Assembly (NCBI GenBank): GCA_963693085.1
Contig: OY856411.1
Span: 117,205,267 to 117,269,266 of the forward strand
Direction: 5' to 3'
Source: Alisma plantago-aquatica
Lineage: Eukaryota > Streptophyta > Magnoliopsida > Alismatales > Alismataceae
DNA length: 64,000 nt
Shown here: positions 12,897 to 25,975 of the stretch, piece by piece
Layout of the letters: each line of letters begins with the position of its first letter
Position numbering within the stretch: the stretch's first letter is position 1
Notes under the pieces: model-generated
What the model was told of the DNA's origin: nothing
The model's input: only the letters and a program-made list of their open reading frames with translations
Database searches by the model: none
Position numbers and translations under genes: made by a program

Positions 12897-13568
12897 TGTA
12901 ACATCCCTGACTTGGGTTATGAGCTAACCCTAGGTGTTTTGCTTAATTATGTAATTAGATACTTGTGATTATCTTTTGGGGAACATATGTTTCCATTTCT
13001 GTCCTTTTTAAACAATGTTGTAGTATTGTTTTGTAATACATGGACCTATGTGCAAATTACCCAATTGGAAGGGTTAACCTGCAATTTATACATGTTGATA
13101 TGTTCATTTAATGTTGAGACATCATAAGAATGAATATGATGAAGTATGATGGATTTCCCAAGCTTGGGCACCAAGATACAACTTGTGGAGCAATCCTTGT
13201 GCTTAAAACCCTAGTTTTGGTGTAAAGTGCAATTTACCCAAAATGTGGGGTGCAACTTGTAAAATACACCTTCTAGAATATCTTTTATCACTCTTGACAT
13301 CATTTAGAGTAAAAATGATGAAGGGGGCACTTCATTTGATTAATCATATAATAAGGAACACCTTTGTAATTAAATCACCAAGTTATAAGTAAGGAGACCC
13401 TTATATATGTGCACCTTAGTGATAAGTTGACCTTCTTTGCCTTTAGTTCTTGGTTTTAGAAGGAGTTTTGTTTAAGAAATAAGGAGGAGGGACGTGCCTA
13501 AAAGAGAGAGGGACCTAGATGAGAAAATAAGAAGTAAGTTGTCCTTATGATGGAAATAATCCCAAAGA

Positions 13569-13578
13569 TATATATATA
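13569..13578 (+). promoter_or_regulatory. Putative TATA box of element A 5' LTR
   Basis: TATATATATA sits about 670 bp inside the LTR, followed by CACCTTTCC. The equivalent run occurs in the 3' LTR, and a related one in both LTRs of B. Position and conservation make it the best promoter candidate; the start site itself is inferred. Confidence 0.6.
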
Positions 13579-14079
13579 CACCTTTCCTTTGCAAACCAAG
13601 GAACATTTCCCCTCCCTTCTCACTTATCCCCTTGCTTAAACTGACTAAGGCAGAGCTTTGGAGCAGAGGAGAACGGCTAAGGAGAAGCTAGGTAAGCTTG
13701 GGTCATCATCTTGCTCGAATTCATGGAGAAAGTTGGATTACAAGGTTGGTTTTATGGTTTTCTCACTTAGCTTTCTCTTTCTAGATGATCGTTTCCCAAC
13801 CTTTCCTTGGAGAAACACCCTTGGCTGACCTGTGGATCTCAAGATTCCATTAAAGGCTTGAAGCTTGAAAGCTTGGAGCTCTAGGAACAACCTAAAGGTG
13901 GGTTTTATAACTCTAAACCTCTTGCTTTGATTATGCATATCTTTGTTCTTGCAAATAGTAGTTAGTTCTTCTTCTTCCCCACTCTTCCTTGCACTTTTGC
14001 AAGCAAAACCATGAAGTAACCGACCTGATCTAAGGTTGAAGATGATGGGCGTGATTTCCTAGGTAACTTTACCAAACGA

Positions 14080-15290
14080 CCTTGGACCATTTGGTCTAAA
14101 CGGTTTGCAAGACCGTTTGAAACCAAACGGTTTCACAACCATTTGATTTCATGCAGTTTGCAAGACCGTTTAGATTCAAACGGTCTCCAAGACCGTTTCG
14201 CAAGTTTGACCAAGTGAAGACCGTTTAGAGGTCTTATGGACACATTGTGAATTAATCATTTACAAATATTTACAATCTAATTGCAAACAAATCATAAGTT
14301 GAAGGCACTTAAATCCTCTAAAACATAATCGGGTTCAATTGCTGATTTCAAGGACCAATTTTGCTGAACTTTGGGTTGAGTGGCCCAAACGGTTTCAAAA
14401 CCATTTGGGGAGTCACTCAAACGGTCTCAAGACCGTTTGGTGACCACCCAAGACCGTTTGGAGGTCTAGGGTTAAGGCAATTTAATCAATTGAAGGTCCA
14501 ATCACAATAGGTTGTTGAATTAATTGAAAATGCTGATTTGAAACTTAATTAGGGTTCAACCCTTGAAAAATTGACTTATATTTTGATGCGACTTTGGGCA
14601 AACGGTCTCAAGATCGTTTGGAGGATGTCCAAACGATCCCAAGACCGTTTGGGCCAAGTCATGGCTCAATTGGATGTCAATTGATGGGTTCAACTTCATT
14701 TAGATTCATGTTGATGGACATTGATGGTTGATCGATTACAAACCCTAATTCAATTGGTTCCAACCCTAATTGGCTATCAATTGAGGGTCAACTAAGTGTC
14801 CAATTGGTTAATATTAACCCTAATTGGCTCAATTGATAGGTGGTTAACATATATGAGGTCAATTGAGGGGTTCAACCTTGAAAACCCTAATCGATTGCAA
14901 GTGTTGATGCACTTTTTGGGTCCAATCGGTTTTGAGATGTTTGGACCAAACGGTCTCAAGACCGTTTGAATCCAAATGGTCTCAAGACCATTTGGGCTCA
15001 AACGATCTCAAGGTCGTTTAGATCCAATCGATCTCAAGGTTGTTTAGATCCAATCGATCTCAAGGTCGTTTATTTTCATTCGGTTTCAAGGTCGTTCAGT
15101 TTCAAACGGTTTCAAAGTCAACTCTTTGAAATGGTCAACAAGTTGAAACGGTCTCAAGACCGTTTAAATTCAAACGGTCTTGAGGGTGACCAAGTTCAAA
15201 CAGTTTGGAAGTCAACCTAACCAAATGGTCAACCCTTCCAAACGGTCTCAGGACCGTTTGGAGGTTGAAGTGTGTAATCGTTTAGGGACT
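14080..15290. repeat. Array of CAAACGGTCT / AGACCGTTTG palindromes (A, 5' LTR)
   Basis: More than a dozen full or half copies of a palindrome lie here at irregular spacing. The arms are CAAACGGTCT and AGACCGTTTG with a 2-base centre (CA or TG). They are separated by 20-150 bp of AT-rich sequence. Confidence 0.9.
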
Positions 15291-17597
15291 TTAGGATTAT
15301 GATTACTTAATGCTTTGAAGGTTTAAATGGTTCAATGGCTATTCAACTTAAACCCTAATGATACCTAAAGACATTAAGGGGTTAAGTAATTAGTAACTTG
15401 ACCCATGTTATGCTTAACGATGAACTTTTTCAAGGTACTTATAAAGGGTTCAAGTAGACAACACATCTTGATCAATCAAACCCTAATGACCATAGTGGTG
15501 ATGTTTTGACCTATGTTAATCAAGTTGAATTGACTTAACCTAATCTAGAGTGATGTAAACATCATCTAGTAATGGGAGGAGTGAGAAGGCTCCTAATATG
15601 AATGAGAATCAAGTAACCTATCTCCAATATGTAAGAATGTACATGATTAGGGTATGATCCATCAAGGTGAGATCATGGAAACCCTAATTATGATGATTAA
15701 TGAATCTTAACCTAATTTGAGGGCATTAATGATGATAATTTTCATACATGATGATTCTATGAACTCAATTCACTATGAAGTGAATAGTAAACCCTAATTC
15801 TAGGATAATAACATGTAATGTGAATAGTAAACCCTAATTGAGGGTGATGTGTTGAAATGTACAATAAACCCTAATTCCAGGTTATGCTTTTAAGCATAAA
15901 TCTTCATGATTAAAGTATGATATGAGGAATCATTATTCCTAATCATAATGAAAGGGATTGAATAACCCTAATTGATGTAAATAAGGGAACCTAGCCTTAG
16001 CGAAGGCATGAAGGTACAACCCCTGAATTGAAAGGTTAATTCTGCTTTATAAATTGCTGATCTGGAAATGAAATGTTTATTGTTGTCAATTGAATTAACT
16101 ATGCATGTTCTTATAAGGGGGTGATCATATCCAGTAAAGGTTATGATATTATATTCATTGAAATCATGTTATTGGCTTTATGAATAGTGACATATCATGT
16201 TGCCTAGTAAGTGGCATCATATGAGATTGATAGGCTGTAAGAGCCATGAGTCACATCAAGGTCATGATGATTAGATGAGTTATGGTGAGATGATTAAGAA
16301 TTGATACATTTAGCATTCTTCTTATATAGCAGTGTTTTAATAGTTAAATGCTTGGAAACATGCTTGATGTTAAAAGAATGTTGAAATGTACCTAACTAAT
16401 CAAGTATAATCATATCATGTAGAGCCCTGATCATAGATCCATCATTGTCAGAAGCTAAATGATGGTGAAACAGGTTTTCCTAAGGGAACTCCTGGATCAC
16501 ATACTTCTGAGTATGTGGGGGAATATGGATGTGAATATCCTTATATCCTAGTGTAGGAATTGATGTAGATGTACCTTAATCTATCAACCCTTCACTATAT
16601 GTTTATGCCGGGGTGATGTACGATGAATCTCCCGAGGGAATCTTTATATACCGCATCGATGAGAGATAAATAAGAGATCTTTCGATGGCAAAGAGAGTAC
16701 AGAATGCCACTATGACTCTATTAGCAAAGTGCCAGAATACCCTGGTAAGCTATCTTAGCAGAGACTTGAGATGTCCTGCATGTTGATCCTCACACTGACT
16801 GAGGAAGATGAGGTCATAAGAATCTGGCTCTTTTGATGACCTATGTATGATACTGATGTGACTTAGTAGTGATCGGTTGGAGTATGAGTGGTATACCTCA
16901 TCTCCGCAGGGCATAATAATGTTTGTAAAACATAGTAAACCGCGTAGCATATCTGCTTAGGTTGAACTACGAGAAGCAATGATTGATGTTACATTGTTTA
17001 CATTAATATCCTGTTCAAGTACCTAGTATACATGTCCTTCATATGCTTTAAAGAAGTGATTGCTTAAGTAAATGTTGTTTTACTTATTATCAAACCTGTT
17101 GTTGAATGAATTAAGTTATTTTTCTTATGTTATTCCTTTTCTTGCTATAACCAGCAATTATTCAAATTGTCTCACTCCCGTAGGTTTCAACTTTTTAGGT
17201 GGACGTCGAGGACGGAGAAACCAATATGAGGGTGAGCAATATCAGTAGCAGCAACACCAAGGGCAGAAGTGAATCTCAGGTGGAGATACTGGCTGTCAAG
17301 TCCTGTAGTTAGCATGTCTTATGTCGTCTCTGTACTCTCAGGTCCTAGGAGTCAGTAGGTCTGAGGTTTTTGGCTTTAAGCCTCGAGATTTTGTATCCGA
17401 ATGTGTATAATCACTCGAGAGGTGATTCCACAATGATGTAAACTGTTTATCTTGTTTATGATAAAAGAGTTTTAAGATTTACAGATCTTCCTTAAAAAGT
17501 TTTAATTTCCAGTGATTTTTCATAATTTTGCTGCCAGTTAATAAACCGCTTCCGCTTAGTTTACGTCATGATTTATGGCTCAGAGCCCACAAATTAG

Positions 17598-17615
17598 TGG
17601 TATCAAAGCTCTAGG
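17598..17615 (+). other. Primer binding site of element A
   Basis: TGGTATCAAAGCTCTAGG follows the LTR end after the spacer AATTAG. It matches the initiator tRNA-Met complement (TGGTATCAGAGC) with one change. Confidence 0.92.
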
Positions 17616-17724
17616 TTCGCTGAGTCTACAGAGACATAGGACTTAGGATGTCGAGTCTATTCTTAGTGTCTTCCAGTATATCTAATAGTGTCTTCTGCTC
17701 CTCAGGCGAAGAAGATAAGTAAGG

Positions 17725-20700
17725 ATGTCTGGACCACACGAGGAGTATGTGGCAGAAAGTAATGTCGTTGCACCCTGAGAAGGTGCAAGGAACCCAGAAG
17801 TAGAGCAACTTGTACATGAGCCACCTTAGTTTAACCCAGCTGACATGGAGAACCCAGCTGTTCAGACTATGTTCGGGCAGTTTATGACTGCCATGACACA
17901 TATAACAGATAGGATGCCTATGCCTGCACCTAGGGCACCTGCCCAGTCTGAAGGACAAGGTATCGATAAGACGTTCGAGCGACTTCGTCGTGTAGGAGAA
18001 ACCAAGTACTTTAGAACAGCTGATCCCACAGATGCCAATCTGTGGTTGACCGAGTTAGAGAAGGCCTTTAGAATCCTAAACATCCCAGAAGCTAAGAAGG
18101 TTAGGCATGTTGTCTATCTTCTCAAAGGGAGTGCTGGTCACTGGTGGACCATGGAAGAGCAGAAGAGGCCTGGTGTGGAGGTTGCCTGGGAAGTCTTCCG
18201 ACGGGAATTCAACAATAGATATTTCCCTAAGACGTTCTTGGATGAGAAGATCTCTCAGTTCGAGAAGTTAAGGCAAGGTCTGATGAACATTAGCGAGTAT
18301 GAGGCTAAGTTCATGGAGCTGTTGCGGTTCTGTCCGCATATGGCTGCTACAGATGAAGAGAGGATAAGGAGGTTCGAGAAAGGGTTGAACGCTGAGTTGA
18401 CTACTCCTGTGTCTGCCCTAGAGAACTGGGAAAGGTTTGCTACCTTCTTTGAGTCAGTCTGAAGGATAGAGAGGTCAGTAGCAGAGAAGAGGCAAACCCA
18501 TAAGAGATATCCTCAATTCCAGGGATCTTCATCTAGAAACTTCAAGAAGCCTAGGTTTTCTGCTCCTACACCACCACCACCTAGACCTAGTGCTCAAACA
18601 CAGTGGACACCAAGTAGGGGTAGAGGACGAATCCTACCACTACAAGGGGCTCACAGTTCAGCATCGATGTCAGTCACAGGACTACCAAGACCACAACAAC
18701 TGGAAAGAAGTTGCTACATATGTGGGAAGGTGGGGCATCTGATGAAAGACTATAGAGCTAGACCAGCAAGTGTAACCCAACCATAGAGGTAGAGCCAGCA
18801 AGGACCCCAGAGGAGGCAGTTTCAAGGAGCAGCTAGAGGACGTGGGCAAGCATCCCAAGATGGATCGTCAGCACCGAATCAACCTCAGGCGACAACAAGG
18901 TTCTATGCAATGAACCCACCTGATGCAGTGATCAACCCTCGAGTTGTGGCAGGTCAGATGGAGTTGTTATATTCTAATATGTCTACATCTTGTGTTGTAT
19001 CTGTTTTGATTGACCCGGGTGCTACGCACTCCTTTATCACTCGAAGAGTGATTCATAACTGCAATATGACAGTCAGTCATAGGGCAGATAGCTTGTTGCT
19101 TGAGACTCCGTTGAGAGGGTCTGCTGTGTTGCAGGAGGTATGTTCTCCCTGCATTCTCTTCTTTTCTGATCATCGCATTCAAGTGGATCTAATACCGCTT
19201 GAGATGCAAGGATTTGACATAATCCTTGGGATGGATACCTTGGAAAGGTATAGGGTTGTTTTGGATTGTGAATCCAAGCAAGCTGTGTTTGCTAATGAGA
19301 GCGACACATGGATCTTTCAAGGAGAGAGAAAGATTCTACCCACTTGTCTTGTGTCAGCTATGGTTGCTGAGAAGCTGATGAGGCAAGGATGTTATGCATT
19401 CTTAGCCCATGTGGTAGATACTACCATGGAGAGTCCTAACCCTGTTGAAGTTCCTATATTCATGGAATTTGAAGATGTATTTCCTGAAGAACTTCCAGGT
19501 GTGCCACCGCCTCGGGAAATTGATTTTGAGATCAATTTGATCCCATACACACAACCTATAGCATAGACACCATATAGGATGGCGCCTGCTGAGATGGCAG
19601 AACTCAAGAAACAACTTCAAGAGTTGCTTGAGAAGGGTTTCATCTGACCAAGTACTTTGCCTTGGGGTGCTCCGGTCCTTTTTGTTAAAAAGAAAGACGG
19701 TTCAATGCAATTGTGCATTGACTACAGACAACTAAACAAAGTAACAATAAAGAATAAGTACCCTCTGCCGAGGATTGATGATCTATTTGACCAGTTGCGT
19801 GGTGCAACTGTCTTCTCAAAGATAGATTTGAGATCAGGATATCATCAACTCCGCATTAAGGATAGTGACATATCCAAGTCTGCCTTTAGGACAAGGTATG
19901 GTCACTATGAGTTCACAGTTATGTCGTTTGGACTAACTAATGCACCGGCTGCATTTATGGAACTCATGAATAGAATCTTCCGACCTTTCCTCGATCAATG
20001 TGTTGTTGTTTTCATAGATGACATTTTGATCTATAGTAGAGATGCTCAACAACATGAACAACATCTTCGTCAGGCTCTAACTTTGCTAAGAGAACATAAG
20101 CTGTACAGTAAGTTTAGTAAGTGTGAGTTCTGGTTGCTGGAAGTATCTTTCCTTGGACACGTGATATCAACTTCGGGTATTCGTGTTGATCCTAAAAAGG
20201 TAGAATCTGTTCTACAATGGGAATAGCTGAAGACACTGACAGAGATCCGTAGTTTCTTAGGGTTGACTGTCTATTACCGAAGGTTCATTAAGAACTTCAT
20301 TTCCATAGCCTTACCCTTGACTAAGTTGACCCGGAAGGATGTTCCTTTTATTTGGAGTGATAAGTGTCATCAATCCTTTCAGTTGCTGAAGGAAAGGTTA
20401 ACAAGTGCACCTGTACTTGTGCTACCTGAGAAAGGCAAGGGATACGTAGTTTTCTATGATGCCTCTAAGAATGGACTCGGATGTGTGTTGATGCAGGATA
20501 AGCAAGTGATTTCTTTTGCTTCCCGACAGCTTAAGAAACACGAGGAGAATTATCCGACACATGATCTGGAGTTAGCTTCTGTAGTTCATGCTTTGAAAAT
20601 TTGGAGACATTACCCCTACGGAGAGACATTCCAGATTTTCACTGATCATAAGAACCTTAAGTATATCTTCTCTCAGCACGAACTTAACATGAGGCAACGT

Positions 20701-22170
20701 CGCTGGATGGAGTTAATCAAAGACTACGATTGTACAATTGATTATCATCCAGGAAAGGCCAATGTGTTTGCAGATGCTTTGAGTAGAAAATCAGCAACAT
20801 CAACCATGGATAGGGCACAACTAAACTCTTTAGTATGCTCTAGGAGAGATATGCTTATCTCCTTAAGGAAAGACAATGTACAGTTGAAGGTGTCATTGTT
20901 AGCCGGGTTGTTAGCTGAGATGCATATAAAACCTACTCTAAGAGAGCAGATCAAGGAGGCACAACAAGTTGATGCTGTAGTTCAACAGATCAGATCGGAG
21001 TATAGTGATGAGAAACGAGATGGTTTCCATGACTAATATGATCAGGTAGCATGTTATCATGGAAGAATGATAGTGCATGATGTGGATAACTTGAGAAAGT
21101 TAGTCCTGGAAGAAGCTCATTCTTTGATGTATGCTATGCATCCAGGAAGCACCAAGATGTATCAAAACTTGAAAGACATGTATTGGTGGCATGGGATGAA
21201 GAAGGATGTTGCAGAGTTTGTGATGAGGTGTCCTATGTGTCAGCAAGTTAAGGTTGAACACCAGAAACCTGCAGGAATAATGCAACCTTTACCCATACCA
21301 CAGTGGAAGTGGGATCATGTAACTATGGACTTTGTTGTTAGCCTACCCAGGACAAACAAAGGACATGATTCCATTTGGGTAATAGTTGATAGGTTGACAA
21401 AGATGGCTCATTTCTTACCTGTCAAAACAACCTATTCTGCCAAAAAGATAGCACAGTTGTATGTTGAAGAGATAGTGCGACTGCACGGAGTTCCAGTCAC
21501 TATAGTTTCAGACAAAGGTCCTCAGTTTATGAGTCGTTTTTGGGAATGACTACATAAAGCTTTAGGCACCCAGTTAAGGTTTAGTACAGCCTTTCATCCA
21601 CAGATTGATGGATAGTCGGAAAGGACTATACAGACCTTGGAGGACTTGTTGAGGGCATGTGTTCTCCAGTTTACTGGGAGTTGGGATATGCACCTAAGCT
21701 TGATAGAGTTTTCCTACAACAATAGCTATCAACACAGCATTGACATGGCACCTTATGAAGCTTTGTATGGTAGACGTTGTAGATCACCCTTATGCTGGTA
21801 TGAGACTGGTGAACATCAGCTGTTAGGTCATGACCTTGTGCAACAAACTACAGAGAAGATTAAAGTAATACAACAACAGATGAAGACTGCACATGATAGA
21901 CATAAATCTTATGCTGATAGACGTCGTAGACCCTTAGAATTATAGGTTGGAGACAGAGTGTATCTCAAGGTTTCACCTTGGAAAGGAGTTCTAAGATTTG
22001 GAAGGAAAAGGAAGTTAGCTCCTAGATTTATGGGGCCTTATCCAATCATTGAACGGGTTGGAAAGGTAGCCTATAAACTAGAGTTACCACTAGAGTTACA
22101 GAGGTTACACCCTGTGTTTCACATTTCTATGCTGAGGAAATGTCACCCTGATACCGAGTCAGTTCTACAA
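17725..22170 (+). pseudogene. Element A gag-pol, main part (12 in-frame stops, no frameshift)
   Basis: One frame runs from ATG 17725 (MSGPHEEYV) to the point where element B inserted. In order: gag domain (about 18090-18400, with HVVYLLKGSAGHWW), zinc knuckle CX2CX4HX4 whose last cysteine is tyrosine (18712-18753), aspartic protease IDPGATHSF (19012-19020 encodes DPG), and RT with DLRSGYHQL and FIDD (20011-20022). RNase H (about 20450-20790, with [11 protein letters not shown] and ADALSRK), integrase zinc finger and core (about 21120-21620) and a MGPYPIIERVGKVAYKL block (about 22030) follow. Stops start at 17776, 17827, 18460, 18784, 18790, 19564, 19645, 20224, 21034, 21547, 21613 and 21943. 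Several replace CGA or CAG codons kept in B, as expected from methylcytosine decay. The protein would encapsidate, copy and integrate the element. Confidence 0.95.
22166..22170. other. Left target-site duplication of element B (TACAA)
   Basis: TACAA here and at 36967-36971 brackets element B. Removing B and one copy restores the reading frame of A's gag-pol. Confidence 0.96.
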
Positions 22171-22649
22171 CGAAACGACCGACACCAAACTGACAATCAG
22201 ATTAACGAATGCGGAAGCGATTAGCAGCGGAATTATAAAAAATCACTAAAAATTTAAAACTTTTGTAAAGAGATCTTCGAAAAGATAAAAACTCTTTCAT
22301 AAACAACATGATAGGTCATTTACAAACTGATCCATGATACATCTCTGTCATAAACACATCTCGAGCATTACAACAAAACCCACCTTGTTAACTGTACAAG
22401 GTAAGATATAAAATCTCGAGGCATCATGCCAAAATCTCAGGTATACAGACTCCTAGGACCTGAGAGTACAGAGACGACACAGGACATACTATTTACACAA
22501 CATGACAGACAATGTCTCCACCTGAGGATCACTGTTGTCCCTGAGACTGCTGTTGATGCTGCTCACCCACTGATGGGTTCCTTCGTCCTCAGCGTCTTCC
22601 TAAAAGTTGAAACCCACGGGAGTGAGACAATTTAAATAATTGTCCCAGC

Positions 22650-22665
22650 GAGAGTTATAACTCTC
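22650..22665. repeat. Perfect 16-bp palindrome in B LTR
   Basis: GAGAGTTATAACTCTC is its own reverse complement. It is also present in B's 5' LTR and in A's 3' LTR (41539-41554), but absent from A's 5' LTR. Confidence 0.85.
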
Positions 22666-23915
22666 CGCCAGAAGCTTTGTTATGAAAAAGAGAACAACAT
22701 AAATAGTAGGATTATAACATTCAACAGCAGGTAACATTATATAAACTAAGTGAAACAATATCCTTATGAGCAATCATTTCAATTATAGCTTAATTGAAAG
22801 ATCAGGCATACAATAATGAGGAATATGAAAAGCATGTGTACTAGTTATTTAACTAGATCACTATAACAATGTATTGTCAATCATTGTTTCTCATAGTTCC
22901 ATCTAAGCAATTATGCTATGCGGCTGATTATGTTTTACAAACATATTTATACCCTGAGGAGATGAGTTACACCTCTCATACTCCAACCGACCATCCTTAG
23001 ATCGCAATCGGTACCATACCTAGGTCATCAGGAGAGTCGGATTCCTATGACCTCATCACTCCTCAGTTAGTATGAGGATCGATATGCAGGACATCTTGTG
23101 TCACTGCTACAATAGCTTTCCAGGGTATTCTGGCAACTTCGCTATTCAGAGCTACAGTGGCATTCTGTACTCTCTTCGCCATCGAGGGATTTCTTGTTTA
23201 TCTCACATTGATGCGGCATTAACAAAATCATCGGGAGATTAGTGATACATCTTCCCAGCATAATCATATAATGAAGGACTGAGAGATTAATGATACATCT
23301 CCAATCATATCCAACATTAGGACGTAAGGATATTCGCGTCCATTACCCCCACATACTCAAAAGTATGTGCTCCAGGAGTTTCCTTAGAAAAACCTGTTTC
23401 ACCATCATATATTTTCTGACAATGATGGATCTATGGTCAGGGCTCTACTTGATATCATTATACTTGATTAGTTAAGTACCTTACAACATTCCTTAGCATC
23501 AGACATGTTCAGGCATAACCTAATAAAACAATTGCTATAAAGAAAAGGTACTATTGTATCAAGTTCACATCACATATTGTTAACCTTGGGATATCAATCC
23601 CTAACCATCTCATCATTGTGGTTCAGGAGAATGGTTATTCAAACCCTCAGATTATCATAACACTTGCTACCAAGTGACATATAAACAACAAGTCATCTAA
23701 CAACATGACCTTGATTGAAGCAATGTATATACTTTTCACATATCATTACTCTAAAAGCTTATAACTGTTTTCAAGGAATATGACATCATAACTCATACTT
23801 GGCTATGATCACCTCATAATATCAACATGTATGACTTATACAAATAAGGGCATGCATATATATATATATAACAATGTTAGCATAATACCAACACTTTTCA
23901 ATTTCTATATAGGAC

Positions 23916-24031
23916 ACCACGGCCGTGCCACCTTGCACGGTCGTGCAAAGTAAGGCTACCACGGCCGTGCTCCCTTGCACGGTCGTGCAAGCTAAGGCTA
24001 CCACGGTCGTGCTCCCTTGCAGGGTCGTGCT
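23916..24031. repeat. CACGGCCGTG minisatellite in B 3' LTR
   Basis: Three tandem units of about 42 bp, each with CCACGGCCGTGC (or GGTCG variant) followed by CCTTGCACGGTCGTGC. It is very G+C-rich within an AT-rich LTR. Element A has nothing like it at the corresponding place. Confidence 0.88.
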
Positions 24032-24619
24032 ACAGCAGATCATTACATGATTCATATTTCTATCTATCTATATATATGTATTCTAATTTCTCATTCTTTC
24101 AAATTGATTAGGTCACATCGACCCTTCAATCAAGTACATACTACCATGGTTAACATAGTGTATCAAGCTATTAATCCTATAAACAATTAAGAATTCTCCC
24201 TTTAATTGGTTCTTAATCACTTAGGTATTATTAGGGTTTCAACCTTCACACCTTCATCGATTATCATTACTAATCATTATTGGATCAATAGAACATTCAT
24301 CATCTTAATTCTCAAAGATTCAATCACATTGGACCTCCACTTCATAAGGTATCCAATTGAATTAGGGTTTCCAATGTTGATTCCTTCAATCTTTGAATTC
24401 ATGGAACCAATCATCAATTGGACCTATACTCATACCTTAATTGAGTTTAATAGGTCAACCTTCAACTGATTTGTCCCTCACCTGACCCTCAATTGACCAT
24501 CAATTAGGGTTTAACTCAATTGAATTAGGGATTGGAATCAATAACCCTTCAACATATTTTAATGTGGGACTAATTGATTTGAACCTATTGAACCATCATT
24601 ACATTGGGACATGACCTGA

Positions 24620-25975
24620 CCCAAAACGGTCTTGAGGTCATTTGGATGACCTCCAAACGGTCTTGAGATCGTTTTCCCATCATATCATCAAAATCTAAGT
24701 CAACCAATTAAGGTTTGGATCATTGGATTGATCACCAAAACAACAATTGATTAATTCCAACTTAGTATCATTGTATCATCAATTGCTTAACCATACTCAC
24801 CCCTAGATCTAAAAACGGTCTTGGGTGACCTCCAAACGGTCTTGAGACCATTTGGATGAGTTCCAAACGGTCTTGAGACCGTTTGGCTCACCCAACCCTT
24901 GGATTCTAGTGACAAATCATTAGGGTTTGAGCTATTGAGTTGATCATCAAATCAGCAATTGATTGCTTTGTAATTGTGTACCTTTGGACCTTCAATTGGT
25001 CAACTATACTTGACCCCAGACCTCCAAACAGTCTTGAGACCGTTTGGGTGATCCCCAAACGGTCTTGAGACCGTTTGGGTCAATCAACCCAAAACAATCA
25101 ACTCAATTCAATGCAAATCCAACACTTAGTCGATTAGGTTTCACACCACATCTTTGGATCTTCAAACACCTATCCATACTTGACCCTAGACCTTAAAACG
25201 GTCTTGGGTGACCCACAAACGGTATTGAGACCGTTTGGATGATCCCCCAAACGGTCTTGAGACCGTTTGGGCAAGAAAACCCAAAAAGTCAAATCAATCA
25301 AGTTGAAAGTCAGCACTTAATCCAATTAGGGTTTACATAATTAATTAGCCTTCAACTCATGATTACTTTGGCGTTAATCCCTCAAATTTGGAGGGTCATT
25401 AACCAACATGATTATGAACAGGAATCCCAAACGGTCAATGCTTGGTCAACTCACTCAAACGGTTTGAAACCGTTTTCCCAAAAAGTTCAAGTTAATCAGA
25501 TTGGAAAATCAGCACTTAATCCAATTAGGTTACCTAATTGTTTAGCCTTTAAATCATGATTCCTTGTGAGTTAACCTATAAAATTTGGTGGGTTATTAGA
25601 CCACATCATTAGGAACAGTACTCCCAAACGGTCCACGCTTGGTCAACGCACTCAAACGGTTTGAGACCGTTTACCCAAGAAGTTCAAGTTAAACAGATTG
25701 GAAAAACAGCACTTAATTCAATTTGATTTGCCTAATTGATTGGCCTTTAACCTACGATTCCTTTGGAGTTAACCCCTAAAATTTGGTGGGTCATTAGCCT
25801 ACATAATTATAAACAGAAATCCCAAACGGTCCACGCTTGGTCAACGCCCTCAAACGGTCTTGGAGACCGTTTTCTCCAACCGACCATGTGTAACCGTTTG
25901 CCCCTCAAACGGTTTTGCAAAACCCCCAAACGGTTTTGCAAACCGTTTGGCCAAGGGTGCAAGACCGTTTGCTAA
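24620..25975. repeat. Palindrome array in B 3' LTR
   Basis: The same CAAACGGTCT/AGACCGTTTG palindromes and half sites as in element A recur about every 30-150 bp. The right part also has AAACGGTTTTGCAAACCG-type variants. Confidence 0.9.

Larger units (their letters stand above)
12897..17591 (+). repeat. 5' LTR of element A (4.7 kb)
   Basis: It starts TGTAACATCCCTGACTTGGG and ends AGAGCCCACA, six bases before the primer site. It holds a TATA box about 670 bp from its start, the palindrome array (about 14080-15290), many AAACCCTAA telobox motifs and a conserved 3' block CCGCTTCCGCTTAG. Relative to its partner it lacks a short segment near 17157 that contains the perfect palindrome GAGAGTTATAACTCTC, and it has one fewer unit of the palindrome array. 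Confidence 0.95.

Noticed and set aside
14080..15290. Regularly recurring palindromes resembling a CRISPR array
   Set aside because: Spacing is irregular, the motif is diverged and lies inside plant retrotransposon LTRs. There is no cas gene and the organism is a plant.
22426..24469. Small open frames in the B LTR, paralleled in the other LTR
   Set aside because: They lie wholly within LTRs, and are duplicated only because the LTRs are. There is no known domain.
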